The position numbers and the translations under genes were made by a program. Under the pieces are notes generated by a model. It was not told where the DNA came from, searched no databases, and saw nothing but the letters and a program-made list of their open reading frames with translations. Shown piece after piece: positions 26,289-34,628 of a stretch of DNA of 64,000 nt; within the stretch, counting starts at the first letter, position 1; each line of letters starts with the position of its first letter. Origin of the DNA: Spartobacteria bacterium UBA695 (lineage in GTDB: Bacteria > Verrucomicrobiota > Verrucomicrobiia > Chthoniobacterales > Chthoniobacteraceae); assembly GCA_002298145.1 (NCBI GenBank), contig DBMP01000013.1, forward strand, positions 434,001 through 498,000, given 5' to 3'.

Positions 26289-27427
26289 AAAACGTAGTAG
26301 TACTCGGGGCCACCGGCTCCATTGGTCAAAGTTCCGTCAAAGTAGCCCGCGACATTCCCGGCCGCATGCGCATCGTGGGGCTCTCGGCCCACCATAACCT
26401 CGCGAAAATGAGCGAGCTGGCGCGCGAATTCCCCGAAGCCGCCCTTTGCTTTACCGACAAGGAAGCGCCCATTCCCGAAGGCCTTGGAGACTGTCGACGC
26501 GTCTTTCGCGGCGAAGAGGGCCTCGTGGAACTGGCCACGCTTCCCGAGGCCGACATGGTCCTCATCGCCATCGTCGGCACCGGCGGGCTCAAACCGGCCC
26601 TCGCCGCCATCGAAGCCGGGAAAGACCTCGCCATTGCCAGCAAGGAAATCCTCGTCATGGCGGGCGAAGCCGTTATGGAAGCCGCCCGGCGCAAGGGCGT
26701 CAAAGTCCTCCCCGTTGACAGCGAGCACAACGCCATTTTCCAATGCCTGGAGGGGCGCGATCCCGCCCACGTCCAGCGCCTCATCCTCACCGCCAGCGGC
26801 GGCCCCTTCCGGCAGAGCCCGGCGGAAGCCCTCCGCTCCGTCACCCCGGCCCAGGCGCTCAAGCACCCCACCTGGAGCATGGGGGCAAAAATTACCATCG
26901 ATAGCGCCACGCTCTTTAACAAGGGGCTGGAAATGATCGAGGCTCGCTGGCTTTTTGACGTCGGCATGGACCGCATCGACGTTGTCGTTCACCCGCAGAG
27001 CGTCGTCCACTCCATGGTCGAGTTTATCGACGGCTCCGTACTCGCGCAGTTGAGCCGCTCGGACATGTGCTTCCCGATCCAGTACGCCGTCACCTGGCCC
27101 GACCGCGTGGGCAACACCTTGAAGCCGCTCGATTTCGCCCAGCTTTCCAAAATCGAGTTCGAAGCCCCGCGGCCCGACGTCTTCCCGGCCCTCAAGCTGG
27201 CCCGCTGGGCGGGGGAAGTGGGCGGAACCCTTCCGGCCGTCCTCAACGCCGCCAACGAAGTGGCCGTCGCCGCGTTCCTTAACGGCAAACTTTCCTTCCC
27301 GGGAATCTGGGAAACCGTGGGCTCCGTCATGGAAGAACATGAGGTCATTGCCCGCGCGCCACTCGATGCTATAGTCGAAGCTGACCACTGGGCCCGGCGA
27401 CGGGCTGCCGAAAAGCTTCCGAGCTAA
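26285..27427 (+). CDS. dxr: 1-deoxy-D-xylulose 5-phosphate reductoisomerase
   Basis: A 380-residue enzyme of the MEP isoprenoid pathway. The NADPH-binding LGATGSIGQSSVKVARD is at the N-terminus; substrate and metal ligands lie in VLPVDSEHNAIFQCLEG; the flexible-loop region TASGGPFRQ and the helix TIDSATLFNKGLEMIEARWL are intact, as is VHPQSVVHSMVEF. Length is normal (about 390). Translation is coupled to cdsA through a 4-bp overlap and rseP follows after 12 bp, an arrangement widespread in bacteria. Its product feeds undecaprenyl, quinone and, here probably, hopanoid synthesis. Confidence 0.97.
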   Translation: MKNVVVLGATGSIGQSSVKVARDIPGRMRIVGLSAHHNLAKMSELAREFPEAALCFTDKEAPIPEGLGDCRRVFRGEEGLVELATLPEADMVLIAIVGTGGLKPALAAIEAGKDLAIASKEILVMAGEAVMEAARRKGVKVLPVDSEHNAIFQCLEGRDPAHVQRLILTASGGPFRQSPAEALRSVTPAQALKHPTWSMGAKITIDSATLFNKGLEMIEARWLFDVGMDRIDVVVHPQSVVHSMVEFIDGSVLAQLSRSDMCFPIQYAVTWPDRVGNTLKPLDFAQLSKIEFEAPRPDVFPALKLARWAGEVGGTLPAVLNAANEVAVAAFLNGKLSFPGIWETVGSVMEEHEVIARAPLDAIVEADHWARRRAAEKLPS

Positions 27428-27439
27428 AAAATTTAACCC

Positions 27440-28849
27440 ATGCCCACCTTGCTACACGTCCTGAACTTCCTTTTCGTCCTGCTGGAAGTCATCGTTCTCT
27501 TCAACGCCATCATCATCGTCCACGAGTGGGGCCACTTCCTGGCCGCCCGCTGGCGGGGGCTTAAAATCGAGGAATTCGGCGTCTGGTTTGGCAAGCCGCT
27601 CTGGAAAAAAGAGATCGGCGGAGTGGTTTACTCCCTGGGGACCATCCCGGCGGGCGGCTTCGTCAAGCTTCCGCAGCTCGCCCCGATGGACCTCATCGAA
27701 GGCGAAACCGACACCCCGCGCGAGACGCTGCCGAAGATCTCCGCCCTCGACAAGATCATCGTCGCCTTTGCCGGGCCGCTCTTTAGCTTCCTTCTGGCCA
27801 TCGTGCTCGCCTGTGGCGTCTGGTTTGTCGGCAAGCCGGTTTCCGAATTCGAAAAGACCACCACCATCGGCTACGTCGAGCCCGGTTCACCGGCAGAAAT
27901 CGCCGGGCTGAGGCCGGGCGACAAAATCCTCGAAGTTGACGGCCACAAGGTGAAGCGCTTCCTTGGGATGATCAACAGCGTGAACTGGTTCGTGGTTCGC
28001 AGCGAGGGGGAGAAGATCCCCTTCACCATCGAGCGCGAGGGCAAAGTGCTCACCGTGGACTCCGGCTGGACCCTGGAGAAGCGCAAATCATGGCAGCGCG
28101 CGGGTTTGCGCGAGGTGCATATCCTTCCCGCCCAGCCGACGCGTATTAAAGAGGTGGAGCCGGGTTCGCCCGCCGCCGAAGCCGGGCTCAAGCCGGGCGA
28201 CGTCATTTCCGCCGTCAACGGCACGCGCATCTTCACCCCGGGCGTCCTGACAGAGGCCATCACCAAAGCCCCCGGCCAGCCCATCGCCCTCACGATCAAC
28301 CGCGCCGGAGCCCCGCTCGACTTCACCATCCAGCCCAAGCCGCTCTCCTTCCAGGGCGACGCGCCCAAGCCGCGCATCGGCATCCTGTGGGATTTCGACA
28401 TCAGCCTTGAGCACCCGACCCCCACCCAGCAGATCGTCGACAGCGTCAGCTCCATCGGGAACATGGTCGGCGCGCTCTTCTCGCCCAAGAGCGGCGTGAA
28501 GGCCCAGCATTTCAGCGGTCCGGTAGGCATCGGGCGGCTCTACTACCAGATGTTCGAGGCCGAGCACGGCTGGCGCATGGCCCTGGCCTTCAGCGTATTC
28601 CTGAACGTCAACCTGGCGATCCTCAACCTCCTCCCCTTCCCGATCCTCGACGGCGGCCACATCGTCCTGGCCGTGATCGAGACCATCCGGCGCAAACCGG
28701 TCAGCCTCCTGGTGTTGGAAAAGATCCAGGGCGTCTGCGGCCTGCTGCTTTTCGCCTTCATCCTTTACGTCACCTTCTTTGATATCCAGGACCTCCCGTG
28801 GCGCAGACTGACGAGCCAAAAGGAAGTGCCTGCCGCGGTCGAGAAATAG
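27440..28849 (+). CDS. rseP: Site-2 intramembrane metalloprotease RseP
   Basis: A 469-residue M50B protease. The zinc motif HEWGH lies at 28-32 in the first membrane helix. Two PDZ domains follow, each with its carboxylate-binding loop (VEPGSPAEIAGLRPGDKIL and VEPGSPAAEAGLKPGDVIS). The last helices contain the third zinc ligand in LPFPILDGGH. RseP cleaves membrane anti-sigma factors during envelope stress and trims signal peptides. Whether the sigma-like membrane protein at the left of the window is a substrate is unknown. Third gene of cdsA-dxr-rseP. Confidence 0.95.
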   Translation: MPTLLHVLNFLFVLLEVIVLFNAIIIVHEWGHFLAARWRGLKIEEFGVWFGKPLWKKEIGGVVYSLGTIPAGGFVKLPQLAPMDLIEGETDTPRETLPKISALDKIIVAFAGPLFSFLLAIVLACGVWFVGKPVSEFEKTTTIGYVEPGSPAEIAGLRPGDKILEVDGHKVKRFLGMINSVNWFVVRSEGEKIPFTIEREGKVLTVDSGWTLEKRKSWQRAGLREVHILPAQPTRIKEVEPGSPAAEAGLKPGDVISAVNGTRIFTPGVLTEAITKAPGQPIALTINRAGAPLDFTIQPKPLSFQGDAPKPRIGILWDFDISLEHPTPTQQIVDSVSSIGNMVGALFSPKSGVKAQHFSGPVGIGRLYYQMFEAEHGWRMALAFSVFLNVNLAILNLLPFPILDGGHIVLAVIETIRRKPVSLLVLEKIQGVCGLLLFAFILYVTFFDIQDLPWRRLTSQKEVPAAVEK

Positions 28850-28925
28850 CGCCATTTCTCGCCCTCTCCCCCGGGCCGTCCAGAGTTTTTCCCCTTAAAA
28901 CTCCAACAACCCAACCACCCCTGCC

Positions 28926-29687
28926 ATGAAGATTGTACGAAACCTCCTCATCCTAGCGGTCCTGGCGCTGATCGCCTTTCTCGGCGTCGCGTTTTTCTCC
29001 CTGAATACGCTGATTAAAAAAGGCGTAGAAAAAGGCGGCCCCCTTGCGCTCAAGGCCGAAACCCGCCTGGAGAGCGCCGATATCCTCCCCTTCACCGGCA
29101 GCGGCAAGCTTAGTGGCCTCTTTGTCGGCAATCCCGAGGGCTTTAAAACGCCCTACGCCCTCAAAGTCGGGCAAATTCACGTCCAGGCCGACCTGGCCTC
29201 CGTCAAGACCGATACCATCGTGATCCAGAGCGTCCGGATTGAATCCCCGGACATCTTTATCGAAGGCGGCCTCAAGGAAAAAAACAACCTGAGCGCCCTT
29301 CGCAAGAACATCGCGGACTTTGGCAGCGCCAAAACCCAGGCCAAGGCCGACCCCGCCACGGAGAGCCCGAAACAACCGGCCAAACCTGGCAAAAAAGTCA
29401 TCGTAAAAGACCTCGTCATCACCGGGGCCAAAGTCCACTGGGTTTCCTCGCTGACCCTCGGCCAGGAGGTGCTCCTCCCGCTGCCCGACATTCACCTCAC
29501 GAACCTCGGCGAAGACAAACAAGGCCTCACCTGGAGCCAACTCTCCAACGTCGTTGTGGACGCGATCTTCAACGCCGCCGGATCGGTTTCAGCGGAGAAC
29601 CTCAACAAAGCCGTTAACCAGCTCAAAGAAAAGGGCTTGGAAAACCTCAATAAAGCTGCCGACGGCTTGAAGGGGCTGCTGAAGTAG
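28926..29687 (+). CDS. Small AsmA-like envelope protein
   Basis: A 253-residue protein with one N-terminal membrane helix (LLILAVLALIAFLGVAFFSL) and a beta-rich periplasmic part whose pattern (ALKAETRLESADILPFTGSG, KLSGLFVGNPEGFKTPYALK, IQSVRIESPDIFIEGG) is that of the N-terminal portion of AsmA/DUF748-type proteins. Members of this superfamily form lipid-conducting grooves between membranes, but this one is short and may be a partial groove. The C-terminus is an amphipathic helix repeated around ENLNKAVNQLKEKG and ENLNKAADGLKG. It follows rseP by 76 bp. Confidence 0.65.
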   Translation: MKIVRNLLILAVLALIAFLGVAFFSLNTLIKKGVEKGGPLALKAETRLESADILPFTGSGKLSGLFVGNPEGFKTPYALKVGQIHVQADLASVKTDTIVIQSVRIESPDIFIEGGLKEKNNLSALRKNIADFGSAKTQAKADPATESPKQPAKPGKKVIVKDLVITGAKVHWVSSLTLGQEVLLPLPDIHLTNLGEDKQGLTWSQLSNVVVDAIFNAAGSVSAENLNKAVNQLKEKGLENLNKAADGLKGLLK

Positions 29688-29729
29688 GCCCTAAGCCGAA
29701 AATAGGAGTCCTAGAAAAAAGGCAGAGGG

Positions 29730-29795
29730 CTCACGCAAAGACGCAAAGGCGCAAAGAAAGGCAGGACGCTTTGCGCCTTTGCGCCTTTGCGTGAG
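29730..29795. repeat. Near-perfect inverted repeat of GCAAAG units
   Basis: Two 27-bp arms (29730-29756 and 29769-29795) are inverted copies differing at one base, separated by 12 bp. Each arm has the form CTCACGCAAAG-n-CGCAAAG-n-CGCAAAG, a triple of CGCAAAG units with 8-bp periodicity. It lies between the ends of two convergent genes, where a hairpin could terminate transcription from both sides. Similar ACGCAAAGACGCAAAGG-type repeats are dispersed in many unrelated bacterial genomes. Confidence 0.85.
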
Positions 29796-29858
29796 TATCA
29801 ATATCCCTGTCTTTTTTCATGCCGCGTGGAGCCCCCTCTGCGGGGAATGAGGCCCCTC

Positions 29859-30527
29859 CTAAAACTTCCGGTTCCACGCGTCGGTGGCGTAGCGGGTGGC
29901 GGAGAGCGCTTCCGCCGCCGCCAGTTCGTCTGCGCCGAGCGGGCGGGCGATCACCGTTTTCGCCAGCATTCCGGCGAGATGCGCGGCCAGGCCCTGCGGG
30001 ATCTCCGTGGCCTGCACGCTCCCCTGGTGGAGCATCCCGAAGCGTGAGCGGCGTTGGGCGGCTCCGGCGATTTTGTGGTCGCCCGCGAGCAGATCGTACT
30101 GCGCCGGGTTCTCAAAGCAGGCCTGGGAAATTTTTGGCGCGGCCTGGGGCGTCACGCGGGCCTGGACGCCGCCCGTGCGCATCGCCGCCCCGAGGAGTTC
30201 GTGAATCACCCGGTAGGACTCCGCTGTGGCCACCAGCGCGAAGGGGTGCGCCCGCGGCACGATGAGCGAGTACGTCCAGTCCTCCCCGTGGGGCACCACG
30301 CCGCCGCCCGTCCAGCGGCGCACGCGGTCGCGCTCCGGGTACTGCGTCGCCACCGGCTCCCAGCGCTCGAAATAGCCGTAAGTCACCGCCAGCCCTTGCC
30401 AGCCGTAGACCCGCAGAATGGGCCGCTGAGCGGATTTTAGGAGCACCTCGTCCACCGCCATATTCACCGGGGCGGGGTGGGCCGGGGTGGCCTGTTCGTC
30501 GATCAGTTCAATTTCGTCAAAAATCAC
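29859..30527 (-). CDS. Lipoate-protein ligase A family protein
   Basis: A 222-residue BPL/LplA/LipB-fold protein, read from GTG 30527 because the family begins shortly before the NMAVDEVLL helix; the frame is open to 30659, and an ATG at 30566 is possible. Key segments are VNMAVDEVLL, RRWTGGGVVPHGEDWTYSL and DHKIAGAAQRR, whose Lys contacts the lipoyl-AMP carboxyl group. It lacks the C-terminal accessory domain of E. coli LplA, as in LipM/LplA-like acyltransferases. It could ligate lipoate or octanoate to dehydrogenase E2 domains. It is divergent from parB with a 91-bp gap. Confidence 0.8.
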   Translation of the reverse strand: MIFDEIELIDEQATPAHPAPVNMAVDEVLLKSAQRPILRVYGWQGLAVTYGYFERWEPVATQYPERDRVRRWTGGGVVPHGEDWTYSLIVPRAHPFALVATAESYRVIHELLGAAMRTGGVQARVTPQAAPKISQACFENPAQYDLLAGDHKIAGAAQRRSRFGMLHQGSVQATEIPQGLAAHLAGMLAKTVIARPLGADELAAAEALSATRYATDAWNRKF

Positions 30528-30618
30528 CCCGCCAGAGTGCCATGACGGGCATAAAATTGCGAACATCCCTTTTTTGCCCATTGGCATTGGCGCCGGCCGG
30601 TGGCATAATCGCCGTCTT

Positions 30619-31494
30619 ATGTCCAAAGTCGCTCTCGGAAAAGGTCTCGGAGCCCTCATTCAGCCCCGGGTGGCCACCCCCCAGCCTGAGCCCGGTGAGC
30701 GGGTCCAGAAAATCCCCACTTCCGAAATCGTCGCAAGCCCGTTTCAGCCCCGCTCCGAATTCCGGGGCGAGCGCCTCTCGGAATTGGTCGAGTCGATCCG
30801 CGAGCACGGCATCATCCAGCCCCTCATCGTCCGGAAGCGAGATAACAAATACGAGCTCATCGCCGGGGAACGCCGTTGGCGCGCCGCCGAGCAGCTCGGG
30901 CTCAAGGAAGCGCCCGTGATCGTCCGCGAGGCCAAGGACCAGGAAGTGCTTGAACTGGCCTTGATCGAAAACATCCAGCGCGAGGACCTTAACCCCATCG
31001 AAGAAGCCATCGCCTACCAGCGCCTTTCCAAGGAATTCGGCCTCAAGCAGGACGACATCGCCCAGAAGGTTGGCAAGAGCCGCGCGGCCATCGCCAACAC
31101 CATGCGCCTGCTCGAGCTGGCCCCCTCCGTCCAGAGCTGGCTGACCCAGGGCCGCGTCTCCGTGGGCCATGCCAAGGTCCTCCTCGGAGCCAAGACCCAC
31201 GAAGAGCAGACCCTCTTGGCCGACGCCATTTTGCGCGGGAACCTGACCGTTCGCGCCACGGAGAAGCTCCTCGCCAGCCACCTGGCCCAGCAGAACAATC
31301 CCCGGACCCGCGCCGCCTCCGCCGCCCCGAGCGTTCCCCCCGCTGTAACCCACCTCCAGAACCGCTTACAGCAACATCTTTCGACCCACGTGGTAATCTC
31401 GCACGGCGAAAAGCGCGGCAAAATCGAAATTGAATATTATGGGAACGATGACTTGCAGCGCCTCCTCACGCTTTTTGGCATGGCTGAAGAATAG
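30619..31494 (+). CDS. parB: Chromosome-partitioning protein ParB
   Basis: A 291-residue ParB. The CTP-binding domain shows GIIQPLIVRKRDNKYELIAG and GERRWRA at 83-89, then ENIQREDLN at 117-125. A helix-turn-helix follows (LKQDDIAQKVGKSRAAIANT) that binds parS. The C-terminal dimerisation domain ends at LQRLLTLFGMAEE. Start ATG 30619 gives the normal MSKVALGKGLGALI beginning. No parA lies next to it, unlike in most chromosomes, and I found no perfect parS (TGTTTCACGTGAAACA) by reading the window. A lipoprotein gene begins within its last codons. Confidence 0.93.
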   Translation: MSKVALGKGLGALIQPRVATPQPEPGERVQKIPTSEIVASPFQPRSEFRGERLSELVESIREHGIIQPLIVRKRDNKYELIAGERRWRAAEQLGLKEAPVIVREAKDQEVLELALIENIQREDLNPIEEAIAYQRLSKEFGLKQDDIAQKVGKSRAAIANTMRLLELAPSVQSWLTQGRVSVGHAKVLLGAKTHEEQTLLADAILRGNLTVRATEKLLASHLAQQNNPRTRAASAAPSVPPAVTHLQNRLQQHLSTHVVISHGEKRGKIEIEYYGNDDLQRLLTLFGMAEE

Positions 31495-32491
31495 CCACTT
31501 CACGCCGTCCCACCGGCCGGTCCTTTACCTCACTCTTTTCCTTCTCCTTTTCTGCGGCGCTCCGGGTTGCAAACGGCACTCCGGCGCGGAAACCAGCGCT
31601 TCCGCCACTCCGGCGGGAACGCCGCCCGCGCAGATCTGGAAGGAATTTTCTGCCGACAAAGCCTTCGCTCACGTCAAAGCCCAGGTTGACATCGGGCCGC
31701 GCCCCTCGGGCTCCGCTGAACTGGAGAAAGCCCGCGCCCTCATCGTAGCCGAGCTGCAACGCAACGGCTGGAAGGTGGAGCGGCAGGAATTCACCGACAC
31801 GACCCCGCGCGGCCCGGTCAAGTTCGTCAACCTGATCGCCCGCTACGGCGGCAGCAGCCAGACGCAGCAGTTCATCATCTGCTCGCACTACGACACGAAG
31901 ATTTTCGACACGATCCACTTTGTCGGCGCCAGCGACGGCGCTTCGAGCAGTGGCGCGCTCCTGGAGCTTTCCCGCGTGCTGGCCCTCGATCCCTCCCTCG
32001 CCCGGCGCGTGGAGCTGGTCTTTTTCGATGGCGAAGAAGCCGTGGTGCAGTACAGCCAGAGCAACGGGGTCCTGACGGACGGCCTTTACGGCAGCCGCCA
32101 TTACGCCAAGGACCTGGCCGTCTCGGGCCGCGCCAAGCAGTTCCGGGCCGGGATTTTGTGGGACATGATCGGCAACAGCCGCCTCAATATCACCCTTTCG
32201 CCCGATTCGCCCGCGGTGCTCATGCAGGGCATCCTGGCCTCGGCGGATCAGTTGAAGGAGCGCCGGGCGTTCTCGGTGTTTGACCGGACGATCCTGGACG
32301 ATCACTCGCCGCTTAACGAGGTGGGCATCCCGACGCTCGATTTGATCGGCTTCGACTACCCGTACTGGCACACCGCTGACGACACCCTCGACAAACTCAG
32401 CCCCGATAGCCTGGAAACCGTCGGTGCCGTGACGCTCCATTGGCTCAAAGCCACGGTCAGCCAGCCGGATAAGAAATACGTGGGGCAGTAG
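31448..32491 (+). CDS. Glutaminyl-peptide cyclotransferase-like M28 lipoprotein
   Basis: A secreted M28-fold protein of about 347 residues. The start is unresolved: ATG 31448, ATG 31439 and TTG 31475 are all in frame, and all overlap the parB end. A hydrophobic signal (YLTLFLLLFCGAPGC) ends in a lipobox Cys. Zinc ligands typical of QPCT are visible: Asp in VGASDGASSSG, Glu in FFDGEEAV and His in YWHTADDT. Like QPCT and unlike M28 aminopeptidases it appears to bind one zinc. It would form N-terminal pyroglutamate on exported proteins; activity is inferred. It faces trpD tail to tail, 9 bp apart. Confidence 0.82.
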   Translation: MTCSASSRFLAWLKNSHFTPSHRPVLYLTLFLLLFCGAPGCKRHSGAETSASATPAGTPPAQIWKEFSADKAFAHVKAQVDIGPRPSGSAELEKARALIVAELQRNGWKVERQEFTDTTPRGPVKFVNLIARYGGSSQTQQFIICSHYDTKIFDTIHFVGASDGASSSGALLELSRVLALDPSLARRVELVFFDGEEAVVQYSQSNGVLTDGLYGSRHYAKDLAVSGRAKQFRAGILWDMIGNSRLNITLSPDSPAVLMQGILASADQLKERRAFSVFDRTILDDHSPLNEVGIPTLDLIGFDYPYWHTADDTLDKLSPDSLETVGAVTLHWLKATVSQPDKKYVGQ

Positions 32492-32500
32492 GGGCGGGCG

Positions 32501-33562
32501 TTACTTTGCCCGGAAGTCCCGCAGCGCCTTGAGCTTCTCCAGGGCCTTGCCGGAGTCGATCAGCTCCATGCCGAGCGCGAGCCCGGTTTCGAGATCCGGC
32601 GCGACGCGGGTGATGACAAACCCGGCGGCGGCATTGAGCAGCACGATGTCGCGCTTGGGGCCCGGCTTGCCGCCGAGGACGTCGCGCAAAATGGTCGCGT
32701 TAGTCCCGGCGTCGCCACCTTTGAGCGCCGAGAGGGGCGCTTTCTGGAAGCCGAGCACTTCCGGGTCGACTGAAAAGGAGTGAATTTCCCCGGCGGTCAC
32801 TGAGCAGACTTCCGTGAGCCCCAGGGTGGACATTTCATCCATGCCGAGGCCGTGACCCGCGTTGCCGTGGACTGCCCAGGCGTGTTTGCGCCCGAGATGC
32901 CGCAGCACTCCGCCGAATTTCGGCAGCGCGGCGGGGGTGAAGACGCCCACGAGCTGGTAGTCGGGCCGGGCGGGGTTCAGGATCGGGCCCAGGAGGTTGA
33001 AAATGGTCGGTACGCCTTGCTGCCCCAGCGTTTTGCGAACGGGCGCGATGGCCTTGAAGGCCGGGTGGTAGTGCGGGGCGAACATGAAGCCGCAGCCGAC
33101 CGTTTCCACGCAGCGCTTGAACTCCGCCGGGGGCAGATCGATGCGGATGCCGAGCGACTCCAGCACGTCCGCGCCGCCGCATTTGGAGGTGATGCTCCGG
33201 TTGCCGTGCTTGACCACGCAGACGCCGCCCGCGGCCATGACGAACATTGCCGTGGTCGAGACGTTGAACATTTCCAGCTTATCGCCGCCCGTGCCGCAGC
33301 AGTCGAGCAACGGGCCGGGAAGGGAGGCCGGGGCGAGCCCGGGATTGACGGCACGCGCCAGGAACGCCTCGGCAAAGCCGCTGATTTCGGCATCCGTCTC
33401 CCCTTTTTCGTTCAGGAAACGGAGAAAATCCGCCTTGAGCGCCTGGTCCCCCTCCGGATCGAGAAGATAGGCCACGGCCCCCTCGATCGCCTCGGGCGAG
33501 AGGTGGTTGCGGGCTTTGACGGCGGCGATCCATGCCGCCATGGACTCAGACGAAGCACTCAT
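32501..33562 (-). CDS. trpD: Anthranilate phosphoribosyltransferase
   Basis: A 353-residue enzyme joining anthranilate to PRPP in tryptophan synthesis. The PRPP loop GTGGD is at 90-94, followed by NVSTTAMFVMAAGG and KHGNRSITSKCGGADVLESLG (118 onward), all canonical. Length is normal. No other trp gene is nearby, so the pathway is scattered. It lies 28 bp downstream of bioB on the same strand and may be co-transcribed with it. Confidence 0.95.
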   Translation of the reverse strand: MSASSESMAAWIAAVKARNHLSPEAIEGAVAYLLDPEGDQALKADFLRFLNEKGETDAEISGFAEAFLARAVNPGLAPASLPGPLLDCCGTGGDKLEMFNVSTTAMFVMAAGGVCVVKHGNRSITSKCGGADVLESLGIRIDLPPAEFKRCVETVGCGFMFAPHYHPAFKAIAPVRKTLGQQGVPTIFNLLGPILNPARPDYQLVGVFTPAALPKFGGVLRHLGRKHAWAVHGNAGHGLGMDEMSTLGLTEVCSVTAGEIHSFSVDPEVLGFQKAPLSALKGGDAGTNATILRDVLGGKPGPKRDIVLLNAAAGFVITRVAPDLETGLALGMELIDSGKALEKLKALRDFRAK

Positions 33563-33590
33563 GGTGTTTGGGGTTTCCGAGGTGGGTGGC

Positions 33591-34544
33591 CTAGAGCGCC
33601 ATGCTCTCGTGCGGCTTTTGTGCCCGGAGGTTGAGCTCTTCGAGCAGCTCGCTGTCGGCGTGCGAATCGGCGTTGTCGCTGGTCAGCAGGCGCTCGCCGT
33701 AGAAGATCGAGTTGGCCCCGGCGTAGAAAGCAAAGGCCTGGGCCTCGCGGGTGAGCAGGCTGCGGCCCGCCGAGAGGCGCACCTTGGCCTTAGGGAAGGC
33801 GATGCGCGTCGTGGCGATGAGGCGCAGCAGCTCGAAAATATCCACCGGCGGCAGGCCTTCGAGCTTCGTTCCGGGCTGGGGAATGAGGCAGTTGATCGGG
33901 ACGCTCTCCGGGGGCGGGTTGAAGTTGGAGAGCACCTCCAGCATTTTCAGGCGGTCGAGCTCCGTTTCGCCCATGCCGATGATGCCGCCGCAGCAGACGC
34001 TCATCCCTTCGGCCTGCACCGCCTGGATGGTGTTGAGGCGGTCCTCGAAGGTGTGGGAGGTGGTGATTTTGGAGTAAAACTCGGGCGAGGTGTCGATGTT
34101 GTGGTTGTAGGAGGTCACCCCGGCCTCGCGCAGTTTGCGGGCTTCGGTGGGGGTCAGGTCGCCGAGGGTCACGCAGACCTCGATGCCGAGCGCCGCCACG
34201 CCCCGGATGATTTCGAGGACCTGTTCAAAGCGTTTTTCGCCGTCGCGCACGCCGCGCCAGGCTGCGCCCATACAGAAACGCGAGGCGCCAACGGCCACGG
34301 CTTCCTTGGCTTTACAGAGCACTAAGTCCTTCTCCATCAACGGCATGACGGGGAGCTTGCCGCCGTTGCGGGCGCTCTGGGAGCAGTAGCCGCAATCCTC
34401 TGAGCAGCCGCCGGTCTTGATCGAGAGAAGCGAGCAGAGTTGAACCTGGTCGGCTTTCCAATGCCGCAGGTAAACTTCGCGGGACTGCTGGACGAGTTGG
34501 AAGAAAGGCTGTTCGTAGATGCGTTGAAGCTCGGCAAGTTTCAT
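33591..34544 (-). CDS. bioB: Biotin synthase
   Basis: A 317-residue radical-SAM enzyme inserting sulphur into dethiobiotin. The [4Fe-4S] motif CxxxCxYC occupies C47, C51 and C54 (KTGGCSEDCGYCSQSARNG). Other family marks are VTLGDLTPTEARKLREAGV, YNHNIDTSPEFYSKI and CCGGIIGMGET. The ligand Arg for the second cluster is in KVRLSAGR. Length is normal. No other bio genes are in the window. Directly upstream of trpD in the same direction. Confidence 0.96.
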   Translation of the reverse strand: MKLAELQRIYEQPFFQLVQQSREVYLRHWKADQVQLCSLLSIKTGGCSEDCGYCSQSARNGGKLPVMPLMEKDLVLCKAKEAVAVGASRFCMGAAWRGVRDGEKRFEQVLEIIRGVAALGIEVCVTLGDLTPTEARKLREAGVTSYNHNIDTSPEFYSKITTSHTFEDRLNTIQAVQAEGMSVCCGGIIGMGETELDRLKMLEVLSNFNPPPESVPINCLIPQPGTKLEGLPPVDIFELLRLIATTRIAFPKAKVRLSAGRSLLTREAQAFAFYAGANSIFYGERLLTSDNADSHADSELLEELNLRAQKPHESMAL

Positions 34545-34587
34545 GAGTGAAATGCTGAGCGTAGGGCATCCGGCCCCTTATGGCAAG

Positions 34588-34614
34588 GCCGAGGACCCTG
34601 CCGGGGGCCTCGGC
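34588..34614 (-). terminator. Possible hairpin terminator
   Basis: A 7-bp perfect stem (GCCGAGG/CCTCGGC), extended by three more pairs past one mismatch, lies downstream of the minus-strand gene at 34629-35303. No U-run follows, so it may be a weak or Rho-assisted terminator. Confidence 0.3.
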
Positions 34615-34628
34615 TGGAGGTCAGCCTG

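Noticed and set aside
31390..31401. CACGTG-containing sites as parS (for example ACCCACGTGGTA in parB)
   Set aside because: Only the central CACGTG matches; the flanks do not fit the TGTTTCACGTGAAACA consensus.
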